Below are positions 44,260 to 53,009 of a stretch of DNA of 64,000 bases, piece by piece. Origin of the DNA: Ardenticatenaceae bacterium (GTDB lineage: Bacteria > Chloroflexota > Anaerolineae > Promineifilales > Promineifilaceae); assembly GCA_030065875.1 (NCBI GenBank), contig JASJCR010000019.1:62001-126000 (forward strand). The letters run 5' to 3'. The notes under the pieces were generated by a model. That model worked only from the letters and a program-made list of their open reading frames with translations. It did not search any database and was not told the DNA's origin. Position 1 is the stretch's first letter. Each line of letters starts with the position of its first letter. The position numbers and the translations under genes were made by a program.

Positions 44260-45294
44260 ACTGCTGTAGTGGGTCTCCGGCAGCTCCCGCAGACGGGCTG
44301 CGGCCTGCTCGGCCGTTAAATCGCGCTGGACCTCGCCCAACATCTCAAACCCAACGATAAACTTGCGCACGGTGGCCGAGCGCAGCAGCGGCGGATAGTA
44401 GTGAGCGTGCAGCTGCCAATGGGTTTGATCTTCGTTTAAGCCGGGTCCGGTGGGAGCGTTGTGCCATCCCATCGAGTAGGGAAAGGAGGTTTCAAAGAGA
44501 TTGTCGTATTTGACGAGCAGGTGTTTGAGGGCGTCACTCAGCAGGTTGCGCTGATGGTCATCGAGATCTGTTAGACGTAAAACGTGGGTTTTGGGCAGCA
44601 GGAGGGTTTCAAACGGCCAAACCGCCCAATAAGGGACGACGACCGCCCATCCTTCATTTTGATAGACAATGCGCTCCTGCCGCTCGCATTCTTGATTGAC
44701 ATAATCCAAGAGCATCGGGCGGCCGTGCTTCTGGAAATACGCGCGCTGAGTGACGTCTTCAGCGGCCGGCTCGTTTGGCAGGGCATCCATCGCCCAGATT
44801 TGGCCGTGAGGGTGGGGGTTGGACGAGCCCATCATCGCCCCTCGATTTTCAAACATCTGCACCCAGCGGTAGGTCTGCCCCAGATCATGGAGCTGATCCG
44901 CCCAGAGGTCGATGACGGTGCGAATTTCGGTGGGGGTCATCTCCGCCAGGGTTAAATCATGGCGGGGCGAGAAACAAACCACGCGACACGTCCCGCGCAC
45001 CCCGGCATCTTTAAAGAGGTCGTCTCCGGAAGGTGGATCGGGCACGTCGGGCAGCAGGGCAGCAAAATCGTTGGTAAAGACAAAGGTTTCGTCGTAATTG
45101 GGATTGACCGCGCCCCCGGCCCGCTCGTTGCCGGGGCACAGGTAGCATTTCGGATCGTAGCTTGGCCTTTTGTCCGGCGGCAGCTTTTCAACCTGGCCCT
45201 GCCACGGCCGCTTGGTGCGGTGTGGAGAGACCAGGACCCACTGGTTGGTCAGCGGGTTAAAACGTCTGTGGGGGTGTTCTGTGGGGATAAACAT
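44245..45294 (-). CDS. galT: Galactose-1-phosphate uridylyltransferase
   Basis: Converts galactose 1-phosphate and UDP-glucose to UDP-galactose and glucose 1-phosphate. 349 residues, typical. Zinc ligands in [12 protein letters not shown], the catalytic HPH in [10 protein letters not shown] (about residue 173), and the C-terminal half with [16 protein letters not shown]. galE and phosphoglucomutase are not in the window. The stop is centred in a perfect palindrome. Confidence 0.96.
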   Translation of the reverse strand: MFIPTEHPHRRFNPLTNQWVLVSPHRTKRPWQGQVEKLPPDKRPSYDPKCYLCPGNERAGGAVNPNYDETFVFTNDFAALLPDVPDPPSGDDLFKDAGVRGTCRVVCFSPRHDLTLAEMTPTEIRTVIDLWADQLHDLGQTYRWVQMFENRGAMMGSSNPHPHGQIWAMDALPNEPAAEDVTQRAYFQKHGRPMLLDYVNQECERQERIVYQNEGWAVVVPYWAVWPFETLLLPKTHVLRLTDLDDHQRNLLSDALKHLLVKYDNLFETSFPYSMGWHNAPTGPGLNEDQTHWQLHAHYYPPLLRSATVRKFIVGFEMLGEVQRDLTAEQAAARLRELPETHYSSIRDI

Positions 45295-45324
45295 AATGAA
45301 TTGCTAAGGATTAATTACTATTTG

Positions 45325-45633
45325 CTAATTGCTAAAGGGTTGGGTGGCGTTCAAGATGCTCATAATCGCGAAAATCAAACCGATGCAGGAGACGATCAAA
45401 ACAAAAACCAGCACGAGTTGTGCGAGTCGTTGCAATATCTCGTTCCCATCTTTGTTGTTTTCCATTTTTTGATAAAAAGCCTTATACCATGGCCAGTATG
45501 AGTAATTTTTTGCCCATCTTGCTATCCAGGTGTGATCGCGATTCACAGACTTCAACATTTTGAACGTTGCGAATCCCAATACTCCAAAAAATAGTGCGTT
45601 GAACAAACTATTTACGAATAATTCTCTATCCAT
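45325..45633 (-). CDS. Small two-helix membrane protein, unknown function
   Basis: 102 residues. One hydrophobic helix near residues 9-25 (FNALFFGVLGFATFKML) and one near 71-90 (LAQLVLVFVLIVSCIGLIFA) flank a charged, aromatic loop with KNYSYWPWYKAFYQKM. I recognise no family. Codon use looks protein-like and it fits between galT and the GH4 gene in the same direction, so it is probably real. The tail FSN ends in an AGCAATTAG repeat. Confidence 0.6.
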   Translation of the reverse strand: MDRELFVNSLFNALFFGVLGFATFKMLKSVNRDHTWIARWAKNYSYWPWYKAFYQKMENNKDGNEILQRLAQLVLVFVLIVSCIGLIFAIMSILNATQPFSN

Positions 45634-45683
45634 GTGTGATGGTCGACCCTTTTAGCTACTGGCAAATAGCCATTAACAATTAG

Positions 45684-47012
45684 CTATTGGTAAACTGGGA
45701 GCCAATCTCCATGTGCCTCAATTAAATCATCCACCAGGTGGTGAATTTGATCAAGATCGAGTTCGGCCGCGGTATGCGGATCGAGCATCGCGGCGTGATA
45801 AATATGTTCCCGTTTGCCGGTTAAAGCGGCCTCAACCGTTAACTCCTGCACGTTGATATTGGTGCGCATCAGCGCCGCCAGCTGCGGCGGGAGCTGGCCG
45901 ATATGAGTGGGCTGCAGCCCGTTTGCATCAACCAGGCAAGGGAGTTCAACCGTGCATCCCTGAGGTAAATTGGGTATGAGGTTGTGGTTGGGCACATTGC
46001 CATAAACGGTGCGGGGTTGACCGGTTTCCAGGCTGTGGATGATGAGCGAGCCATACTCCACACTGCGTGAAATTTGGATCGGATCGGTAGAGGTTTCAAA
46101 ATACTCGCGCAGCTCATCCCACAAGGCAATTTGTTCTTCGCAGCGGCCGATATATTCATCGAGGGGGATCTCAAATTGATCGATTAAATCCGGCCGATCC
46201 CGCTTGATAAAGTACGGTAGATACTCGCTGAGGTGCTCGCTCGATTCGGTTACAAAATAACCGAGTCGCTTGAACAATTCATAGCGAACGCGATCGGTCA
46301 TCTGCCGATGACCGCGCTGGGGAAAGCGGCCGGTTTGTTCAAAATGGGCCATCTTCTCGCGCAGCTGAGGGTACAGCGTTTGACCCTGATGCTCAAATTT
46401 AAGGAAAAAAGCCATGTGATTGATGCCGGCCACGACATAGTTTACCTCTGCCGCTTTAAGCCCCAGGTCGCTGCACAGCTCCGCGGCCGTGTGGGGCACG
46501 CTGTGACACAACCCCACGGTTTTGATGCCCGTTGCCCGGCTGAGCGCCCACTGGTTGATGGCCATTGGGTTAACATAATTAATAAAAAGGGCGTTCGGAC
46601 ACACCTCTTCCATGTCGCGACAAATATCGAGCAAAACCGGAATCGTCCGCAAACCGCGCATGATCCCCCCGATACCGAGCGTATCGGCGATCGTTTGTCT
46701 TAAACCATACTTCTGCGGGATATCAAAATCGATGACCGTGCTCGGCCGATACCCGCCAACCTGGATCATGCAGAGTACGTAATCGGCCCCTTGTAGCGCG
46801 GCTCGTCGGTCGGTCGTTGCTTCAATTTTGGGTGTCGAACCGGTTGCTTCCGCGACCTTGCAGGCCACGATTTCTGACGTGCGCAGCCGCTGGGGATCGA
46901 TATCCATCAAAGAAAGAGTGACGTCTTTCAATTCGGGGAAACTCAAAATGTCTCCCATCAAATTCTTGGCGAAAACGGTGCTGCCGGCACCGATAAACGT
47001 AATTTTGGTCAT
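45684..47012 (-). CDS. Alpha-galactosidase, glycoside hydrolase family 4
   Basis: 442 residues. GH4 enzymes need NAD and a divalent metal. N-terminal dinucleotide loop FIGAGSTVFAKNL, metal ligands in LCHSVPH (Cys about 175) and GINHMAF (His about 205), and NYVNPMAINQWAL. The melibiase-type subgroup is the best fit, acting on imported alpha-galactosides. AAGGAAACC precedes the ATG. It is the second gene of the minus-strand series after GNAT. Confidence 0.92.
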   Translation of the reverse strand: MTKITFIGAGSTVFAKNLMGDILSFPELKDVTLSLMDIDPQRLRTSEIVACKVAEATGSTPKIEATTDRRAALQGADYVLCMIQVGGYRPSTVIDFDIPQKYGLRQTIADTLGIGGIMRGLRTIPVLLDICRDMEEVCPNALFINYVNPMAINQWALSRATGIKTVGLCHSVPHTAAELCSDLGLKAAEVNYVVAGINHMAFFLKFEHQGQTLYPQLREKMAHFEQTGRFPQRGHRQMTDRVRYELFKRLGYFVTESSEHLSEYLPYFIKRDRPDLIDQFEIPLDEYIGRCEEQIALWDELREYFETSTDPIQISRSVEYGSLIIHSLETGQPRTVYGNVPNHNLIPNLPQGCTVELPCLVDANGLQPTHIGQLPPQLAALMRTNINVQELTVEAALTGKREHIYHAAMLDPHTAAELDLDQIHHLVDDLIEAHGDWLPVYQ

Positions 47013-47034
47013 GGTTTCCTTGCTGGGTACAGAC

Positions 47035-47158
47035 CTGCGGCCTTTTTAGCGTTCTAGCACGCCGCTACGCGGCTGTCAGCATTTTAGCCATAAAGCTATT
47101 TAGCTATAAGGTGCAAAGCACCGTGCTTAACTGCTATTAGGCCCACAGGCCCGAGCTA
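47035..47158. repeat. Micro-hairpin repeat, array E
   Basis: GCCGC-TAC-GCGGC, GGTGC-AAA-GCACC and an imperfect GGCCC-ACA-GGCCC, with TTTTAGC, TGTCAGC, GTGCTTA and GAGCTAA linkers. The terminal GAGCTAA holds the stop codon (47156-47158) of the GNAT gene. Confidence 0.85.
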
Positions 47159-48118
47159 ATACGCTTTGACAAAATCCAACCAGGCCGGAGCCGGCTGGAA
47201 CCCCAACTTTAAATTGAGGTCATACATCGGGTTATTTTCTTCGTTATCGGTTTCAATTGTTTTGGCCCCCAACGCTTTGGTGGCCGCAATTGATTTAACT
47301 TTGAGAGCTAGGGCGATACCGCGTCTGCGGTATCCCTGCAGGGTGCCGGTTAGACCGGTCATCCAAAGGCCAGTAGCCCGATTTTCGGGAAATGCGCCGC
47401 TCATACCCACGTAGCGGTCACCATCCAGGGCGATAAAAACCGATTCCGGTGTAAAAATTTTGCTTTCAACAAACGATTTTTGAAATTCCTCAAAGGTGTT
47501 GGGGTTGTACTCCCCGGGCATTGGCACGTCTTTCATGAGGTGATGCTCGACGAGGTCGTAAAATTTGTAAATCGCCTGATCATCTTTATCCTGCAAATCT
47601 TTTAGCGACGCCAGCCGAATTTTTTCCGCTTCCATTCGACTGACAGCTGCTTCAAAATCGGTGGGGTCAAACGTTTCCAGGTCAAGCAGAGAGCGAGGGA
47701 AGCGCATGTTTCGCTCAAAGCCCATTTTTGCCAGCCACGCCAGCGCCCCAAGCTGGTCTTCTCGGGTCTCGGTCTCCAGCAGCTTGGGCTGGAGATCGTT
47801 TGCGGCAATTCTGTTTAAAACAAGATCGTAAAAAGCGGTGGCGATCCCCTGACGGCGCGCTTCCGGAAGAACGTTTAAGTTAAAATTAATCCGATCTCGC
47901 TCTTTTAAGTAGCGCGGTTCTCGCAGGTACCCAACGGCCGCCGGCTTTCCTTTTAAAGTGACCATGTATCTCTCAAAAAGGAGCGATTTTTGCCGATTTT
48001 TGTCGTTGCGCTTAATTTCCGAAACCTCTACTAAGTATTCCGGCCAACAGGCGTTGTAAATCTCGGCCATCGTTTCATATGACTGTTGGGAATAATCAAA
48101 TGGTTGAATATCAATCAT
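47156..48118 (-). CDS. GNAT-family N-acetyltransferase, two-domain
   Basis: 320 residues. Two tandem GNAT folds: the first around LNVLPEARRQGIATAFYDLVL (shortened; acetyl-CoA loop RRQGIA, about residues 87-92), the second around LTGTLQGYRRRGIALALK with RRRGIA near 263 and the final MYDLNLKLGF. Substrate unknown. It precedes the GH4 gene in the same direction and may head the galactoside operon, but a functional link is not evident. Bases 47200-47219 match the candidate small RNA at 15026. Confidence 0.85.
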   Translation of the reverse strand: MIDIQPFDYSQQSYETMAEIYNACWPEYLVEVSEIKRNDKNRQKSLLFERYMVTLKGKPAAVGYLREPRYLKERDRINFNLNVLPEARRQGIATAFYDLVLNRIAANDLQPKLLETETREDQLGALAWLAKMGFERNMRFPRSLLDLETFDPTDFEAAVSRMEAEKIRLASLKDLQDKDDQAIYKFYDLVEHHLMKDVPMPGEYNPNTFEEFQKSFVESKIFTPESVFIALDGDRYVGMSGAFPENRATGLWMTGLTGTLQGYRRRGIALALKVKSIAATKALGAKTIETDNEENNPMYDLNLKLGFQPAPAWLDFVKAY

Positions 48119-48240
48119 GGTTTACCTGCCTCATTTTTCAAGCGGGATAAATTACAGAGGATTAATCGCCTGTGATATTACCATTTTTTAATCGACGTGA
48201 CCGTCTTGTCGGCGCGCCAAGAGCGCCTGGCGAGCATGGG

Positions 48241-48325
48241 CAATTTTCACAAATTAACCGTGCGTCGTTTGTGCAAATTGCTTGACAGTCTCCGTTAACC
48301 GTGATACGATGTGACCGGTCACATC
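48241..48325. promoter_or_regulatory. LacI promoter with two operator-like inverted repeats
   Basis: TTGACA (48282-48287), 17 bases, TACGAT (48305-48310). GATGTGACCGGTCACATC (48308-48325) is a perfect palindrome over the start site. Upstream, CAATTTTCACAAA (48241-48253) and TTTGTGCAAATTG (48268-48280) are complementary at 12 of 13 positions. TTAACCGTG occurs twice. The region lies between the divergent GNAT-gal genes and the regulator, so it can control both. Confidence 0.75.
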
Positions 48326-48415
48326 ACTCGTGTTAACTCTATCACTTTTTTAAAGACAGGCAACAAATTCAGGCTTTTTGGGTAAGAATTACCCCATTTT
48401 AGAAAATTCCCTGCT

Positions 48416-49459
48416 ATGCCCCGATCCAAAGTTACGATCCGCGACGTTGCATCCTATGCTGGTGTTTCACGCCAGACCGTCTCCCGGGTCATAAACGCCA
48501 GTGAGAAAGTAACGTCGGAAACGCGAGCACGGGTCCTGGCCGCCATCGAACAGCTCGGCTATCAGCCCAATGCCGTGGCCCGCTCGATGGCCCGCGGCCG
48601 GACAGGGATGCTGGCCTGTATCGCTCCTAATGTGACCGACTATACCTTTGCTACAATTATTGAAGGAGCTCAAGCCGTTGCTCGCAGCCAGGGGTATTTT
48701 CTTCTTTCCACCACCGCTCCCGATGGAGAAACTTTTGATTACCTGATGGACCAGCTGGTTAAAAGCGGCCGGGTTGACGGCCTGATCGTGATTCAGCCCT
48801 ATATCGAAGATCCCTCCCACGGGGTTCCGGCCGGCTGCCCTACTATTTTTGCCGGCGGCGGCGCTCACGCCAATCAACAGGTCGGCGGCAGCGTGGTGCT
48901 GGACGACATGGCGGCCGGCTACACCGCAACCAAACACCTGATCCAGCTGGGGCATCAATCAATCGGGATGATTACCGGCCCCCTGGGTGAAGTGTGCGTG
49001 CAGAATCGAATGACCGGTTTTGAAAACGCGCTGGAAGACAGCGGATTGGAGTCAAACCCGGAATTGATTGTGGAAGGCGACTGGACAGCTTCCTCTGGAT
49101 ATCATATCTTTCGCGAACTGTGGTTAAATCGCGAAAATCGCCCCACCGCCCTGTTTGTCCAAAATGATTCGATGGCCGTTGGCGTGCTGCATGCCGCTGA
49201 AGAACTGGCCCTCCACATTCCCGAACAACTCTCAATTATCGGGATAGACGATATTCCCCTGGCACCCTATTTCCACCCACCGTTGACGACCCTGCGCCAG
49301 GATTTTGCTGAAATTGGACGCTCTGCCGCCCGCATGTTAATTAGCGCCATCGAACAAAAACAAACCCTTCAGCGGCACGAGCAGATTGAGGCGGCCCTGA
49401 TCCAACGACAATCAACCGGACGCTATCACAAAAAAGTCGCCTTAAATCAGGCATTTTGA
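48416..49459 (+). CDS. LacI-family transcriptional regulator
   Basis: 347 residues. N-terminal helix-turn-helix VTIRDVASYAGVSRQTVSRVINAS (shortened: ASYAGVSRQTVSRVIN, residues about 9-25) with the hinge helix following, then a periplasmic-binding-like effector domain. Probably senses a galactoside or galactose derivative and controls itself, the importer and the divergent catabolic genes. Two inverted repeats in the promoter are candidate operators. Confidence 0.94.
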   Translation: MPRSKVTIRDVASYAGVSRQTVSRVINASEKVTSETRARVLAAIEQLGYQPNAVARSMARGRTGMLACIAPNVTDYTFATIIEGAQAVARSQGYFLLSTTAPDGETFDYLMDQLVKSGRVDGLIVIQPYIEDPSHGVPAGCPTIFAGGGAHANQQVGGSVVLDDMAAGYTATKHLIQLGHQSIGMITGPLGEVCVQNRMTGFENALEDSGLESNPELIVEGDWTASSGYHIFRELWLNRENRPTALFVQNDSMAVGVLHAAEELALHIPEQLSIIGIDDIPLAPYFHPPLTTLRQDFAEIGRSAARMLISAIEQKQTLQRHEQIEAALIQRQSTGRYHKKVALNQAF

Positions 49460-49597
49460 GATAGCCTTCGAGCAGCAAGAAATCCACGATAAAAGGAGGT
49501 GATGCAGAAAACCCAAAATTATAAAAAGCCCTTTATGACCATTTCTGTTTTAGGACAGGAAGAATAAAAAATATATTTTGAAAGGAGAATGTCCAAG

Positions 49598-51007
49598 ATG
49601 AACTTAAAGAAATTGAACATTTTTGCCTGGCTGATTATCCTGGCGATGATCGTCGTGGCTTGTGGTGGGGGAGATGCCCCTCCTCCGGCTGAAGAAGCAG
49701 CCGAAGAAACCACCGAAGAAGTGGTTGAAGAGGAAGCACCGGAAGAAGAAGAAATGCCAGAAGAAGAAGCCGAAGAAGCCATGGAAGAGGAGATGGCTGA
49801 CGGCATTACCTTACGCTGGCGGACCCGTCCGGATAACCAGGCTGAAATCGATGTGTATCAGGCCGTGTCCGACGGCATCGCCATCGAGGGCGTAACGCTT
49901 GATTACGAGCCGGGTGGTTCAGAAGGAACGAGCTATCAGGACGTGCTGCGCACCGAGCTAGCGGCCGGCACCGCACCGGACGTCTTCTGGATTCCGGGAA
50001 CCGACGTGGCTGACTTCGCCAATCGCGGTCTGATTCTGGACATGCGGTCTCTGGCCGACGCCACCGATGGGTACAGCGACAGCGACTTTTATCCGGGGCC
50101 GATGTTCCACCTGACCTTTAATCCGGAAACCGGCAACACTGGCGAGACGCTGTGGGGCCTGCCGCGTGACGTGTCGACGTTTGCCCTGTATCTGAACCTC
50201 GACCTGCTGGCCGAGTCCGGCGCGGCGGATCCGCGCGAACTGGCGGCCAACGGCGAGTGGAATTGGGATACCTTCCTGGAAGTGGCCATCGCCATCAACG
50301 CCCTGGGTGACGATATCGACGGTTACGGGCAGAACGCCTGGTGGGGTCCGTATGGTTACTGGCTGAATGCGGCCGGGGGCGGGTTCTTCAACGAAGATCG
50401 CACCTCCTGCGCCCTGAATACGCCTGAATCGCTGGCCGGTCTGGAGTTTGAAAGCCGGATCTACAACGAGTTTGACGTGGCCGTGCCCTACGGTGAGGAC
50501 AGCGAGCCGCCGTTCCTGGCCGGCAAGGTGGGCATGTTCCAGAACGGCCGCTGGGCCACCCCTGGTGCCCGCGCCAGCGCCGACTTCAACTGGGACGTGG
50601 TCAAGCTGCCTGACGGCCCGGCCGGTCCGAGCAACTGGCTCTTCTGGGGTGCTTACGTCGTCAACGCCAACACCGAAAATCCGGAAGCTGCCTGGGCGCT
50701 GGTCCAGGAACTGACCTCGGCCGACGTACAGGCCACGATTTCCGAGCTGGGCGCCAACGTCCCCAGCCGGGTGAGCCAGGATGCGCTGGATGCATTCCTG
50801 ACCTTCACTCCTCCGGACAACAACCAGGCGTTCCTGGACGGTCTGGCCGAGAATCCAGCCACTGAAGGTCCGCTGTGGGCCGGCAGCTGGCCGGAGTACG
50901 ATGCGATCATGGGACCGGCCGTCACGGCCGTGCTCAACGGCGAGCAGTCGATTGATGACTTTGCCGCCAGCATTTGTGACGAAGCAAACAAGGCGTTTAA
51001 CAATTAA
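49598..51007 (+). CDS. Sugar ABC transporter substrate-binding lipoprotein
   Basis: 469 residues from the ATG at 49598, nine bases after AAGGAG; an ATG at 49589 is too close to that site. Lipobox MIVVAC with Cys near 23. Next comes a roughly 45-residue linker made almost only of Glu, Ala and Pro, then a family 1 extracellular binding domain (GTAPDVFWIPG, FLAGKVGMFQNGRWA). Captures the substrate outside the membrane and feeds the two permeases downstream. A palindrome follows the stop. Confidence 0.93.
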   Translation: MNLKKLNIFAWLIILAMIVVACGGGDAPPPAEEAAEETTEEVVEEEAPEEEEMPEEEAEEAMEEEMADGITLRWRTRPDNQAEIDVYQAVSDGIAIEGVTLDYEPGGSEGTSYQDVLRTELAAGTAPDVFWIPGTDVADFANRGLILDMRSLADATDGYSDSDFYPGPMFHLTFNPETGNTGETLWGLPRDVSTFALYLNLDLLAESGAADPRELAANGEWNWDTFLEVAIAINALGDDIDGYGQNAWWGPYGYWLNAAGGGFFNEDRTSCALNTPESLAGLEFESRIYNEFDVAVPYGEDSEPPFLAGKVGMFQNGRWATPGARASADFNWDVVKLPDGPAGPSNWLFWGAYVVNANTENPEAAWALVQELTSADVQATISELGANVPSRVSQDALDAFLTFTPPDNNQAFLDGLAENPATEGPLWAGSWPEYDAIMGPAVTAVLNGEQSIDDFAASICDEANKAFNN

Positions 51008-51030
51008 TAACGCCGATCAATATTTTCGGG

Positions 51031-51098
51031 GTTGGGAGAAATCTCAACGCCGAATTTAAACTGGTTGTAGGGCTGGGATTGATCTCAGCCCTACAACC
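51031..51098. repeat. Two hairpins after the binding-protein gene
   Basis: GTTGGGA/TCTCAAC (51031-51037 and 51042-51048) and a 17-bp stem GGTTGTAGGGCTGGGAT / ATCTCAGCCCTACAACC (51063-51098, one wobble). No T run. Such 3' hairpins often stabilise abundant binding-protein mRNA relative to downstream permease mRNA. The rest of the 308-base gap holds a CACAAGTT/AACTTGTG pair (51193-51200 and 51274-51281) and no gene. Confidence 0.75.
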
Positions 51099-51315
51099 AA
51101 TCAAAACAATTAAAAAAGCGACCATTTTGAGCCAGGCAGATCCGCATTCAGGTGCTGAACTGCCTGACCCAAAATATTAAGTAATGCAAAGTCACAAGTT
51201 AAAAGTGCAAAGAGCCTTGCCATAGAGAGAATAATCCTTCTTTTACCTTTAAACTTTTTACTGTGGCCTGCAAAACTTGTGTCTTTATTGGCGAATGGAA
51301 AAAGTGGGAGGATAG

Positions 51316-52995
51316 ATGAGTTCATCAACCATAGCGACGAAAAAACCGCCATCCGATCAAACGGACATGTTTGTCCAGTTGACCCTTGGATGGCACGTGA
51401 TTACGACGTTGGCCGGATTGGGTGGATTGGCGTATATATGGGTCACGCCAGGATTTTCCATCTGGATTCAGTTAGCCACAACCGTGGCCCTGCTAATTTT
51501 AAGCGGCGGCAGCGTTGCGGCCGTGATGTGGATTGCACGCCGGGAGCATCGCGGCCGGATGGCCTCGCTCCTGGTCAATTATTTGGGATTCATCCTTTCG
51601 GTCATTGGCAGCCTACACGTGTTGGGCATCTTTTTGGGGATTGACCAGTTGGCCAACACGTTTAGCCGAGGTGTTATATGGTTGTTCATCATGTTCCTCG
51701 GGTATGTGGTGGGTACAATCGGCGATCGATTTGAAGGCACAGCTACGCAGCGCCAGTTCCATACGGCCGGCCGTTGGATTGCGATCATCTCGTTTGTGAT
51801 TTTCCTGTTTCGCGTGGGTTTGCTGGAGGGTCTCCAGGGAATTTTCAACAATTTAGTTGATCCGATTGCCATGACGCTGGTCGCCGGCATTTTAATTTTT
51901 GGCTTTTTCTGCTGGGTGATGTGGCGGCGGCCAACCGCTGATTTATTTGGGGTCACCAATACACAAACAGAGATGTTAAATGGCTATCTTTTTCTGACCC
52001 CCAATCTGATCGGTTTTCTGATTTTCTTTGCCGGCCCACTGGTATTCTCTCTCTATGTCAGCTTCACCAATTGGGATGCGTTTGGCACACAGGACTGGGT
52101 TGGTCTGGATAACTATACCAAGCTGCTCAACATCGATTTTGCCGTTCTGGATGCCCCGGATCAGCGGGCCAATGAAATTCTCGACGTGACCATTTACGAT
52201 GAACTCGGCCGCTTCAACCTGTTCGGCCGCAGCTACATCGTGGGCGCCGCGGATAAGCTGTTTTGGATTTCTATCTGGAATACGCTGAAGTTCGCCGTCA
52301 TGGCCGTGCCGCTGAGCGTCATTCCGGCCCTGCTGCTGGCAAATTTACTCAACTCCAAGCTGCCGGGCATGAAATTTTTCCGGGCGGTTTATTTTTTGCC
52401 CAGCGTGGCGGCCGTGGTCGGCATCGCCCTGGTGTGGCAGTGGCTGTACAACTCAACCGTCGGGTACATCAATTACGGCATAACATCGCTGGTCAATTTG
52501 ATCAACATGTTTGGGGCCAGCGTTACCGATCCTGAAATTCGCTGGTTGTCCAATACCGATACGGCACTGCTGTCGGTGGCGATCATGACCGCCTGGCGGC
52601 TGATCGGATTTAACACCGTGCTGTTTTTGGCCGGTCTGCAAAACATTCCCAAGGTCCTTTATGAAGCAGCCACCGTAGACGGGGCCAACGAATATCAGCA
52701 GTTTCGCAACGTGACCGTTCCGCTGCTGGCGCCGACAACCTTTTTTGTCATGATTACCACGGTTGTCACCGCTATGCAGGTCTTTGAGGACATCTTTATC
52801 GTGATGCCGGGGCAGAACCCGGCCGGGCCGGGCAACTCGACCTTAACGATGGTGCTTTACCTGTATCAGAAAGGATTCCAGCGTTTTGAGCAGGGGTACG
52901 CCTCGGCCATCGCCTGGGTGCTTTTCCTGGTGATTTTTGCGGCAACTTTGCTGCAGTTCCAGCGTCAGCGTCGCGGCAGCGGTGCCTATGATTAG
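51316..52995 (+). CDS. Sugar ABC transporter permease (MalF-like) with long N-terminal membrane extension
   Basis: 559 residues. The C-terminal 330 residues are a normal MalF-type permease (LNGYLFLTPNLIGFLIFFAG start; EAA loop YEAATVDGANEYQQF near 450). The first 220 residues add about six hydrophobic helices and a loop not seen in standard permeases of about 300 residues. They may regulate or anchor the transporter. GGGAGG precedes the start. The ATPase subunit is not in the window; a shared MsmK/UgpC-type ATPase is likely. Confidence 0.9.
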   Translation: MSSSTIATKKPPSDQTDMFVQLTLGWHVITTLAGLGGLAYIWVTPGFSIWIQLATTVALLILSGGSVAAVMWIARREHRGRMASLLVNYLGFILSVIGSLHVLGIFLGIDQLANTFSRGVIWLFIMFLGYVVGTIGDRFEGTATQRQFHTAGRWIAIISFVIFLFRVGLLEGLQGIFNNLVDPIAMTLVAGILIFGFFCWVMWRRPTADLFGVTNTQTEMLNGYLFLTPNLIGFLIFFAGPLVFSLYVSFTNWDAFGTQDWVGLDNYTKLLNIDFAVLDAPDQRANEILDVTIYDELGRFNLFGRSYIVGAADKLFWISIWNTLKFAVMAVPLSVIPALLLANLLNSKLPGMKFFRAVYFLPSVAAVVGIALVWQWLYNSTVGYINYGITSLVNLINMFGASVTDPEIRWLSNTDTALLSVAIMTAWRLIGFNTVLFLAGLQNIPKVLYEAATVDGANEYQQFRNVTVPLLAPTTFFVMITTVVTAMQVFEDIFIVMPGQNPAGPGNSTLTMVLYLYQKGFQRFEQGYASAIAWVLFLVIFAATLLQFQRQRRGSGAYD

Positions 52996-53009
52996 TAGAG
53001 AAGAATCGC

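Noticed and set aside
45325-45633. Rejecting the 102-residue frame as noise
   Set aside because: Two clear membrane helices, correct strand and fit between operon genes made me keep it, at moderate confidence.
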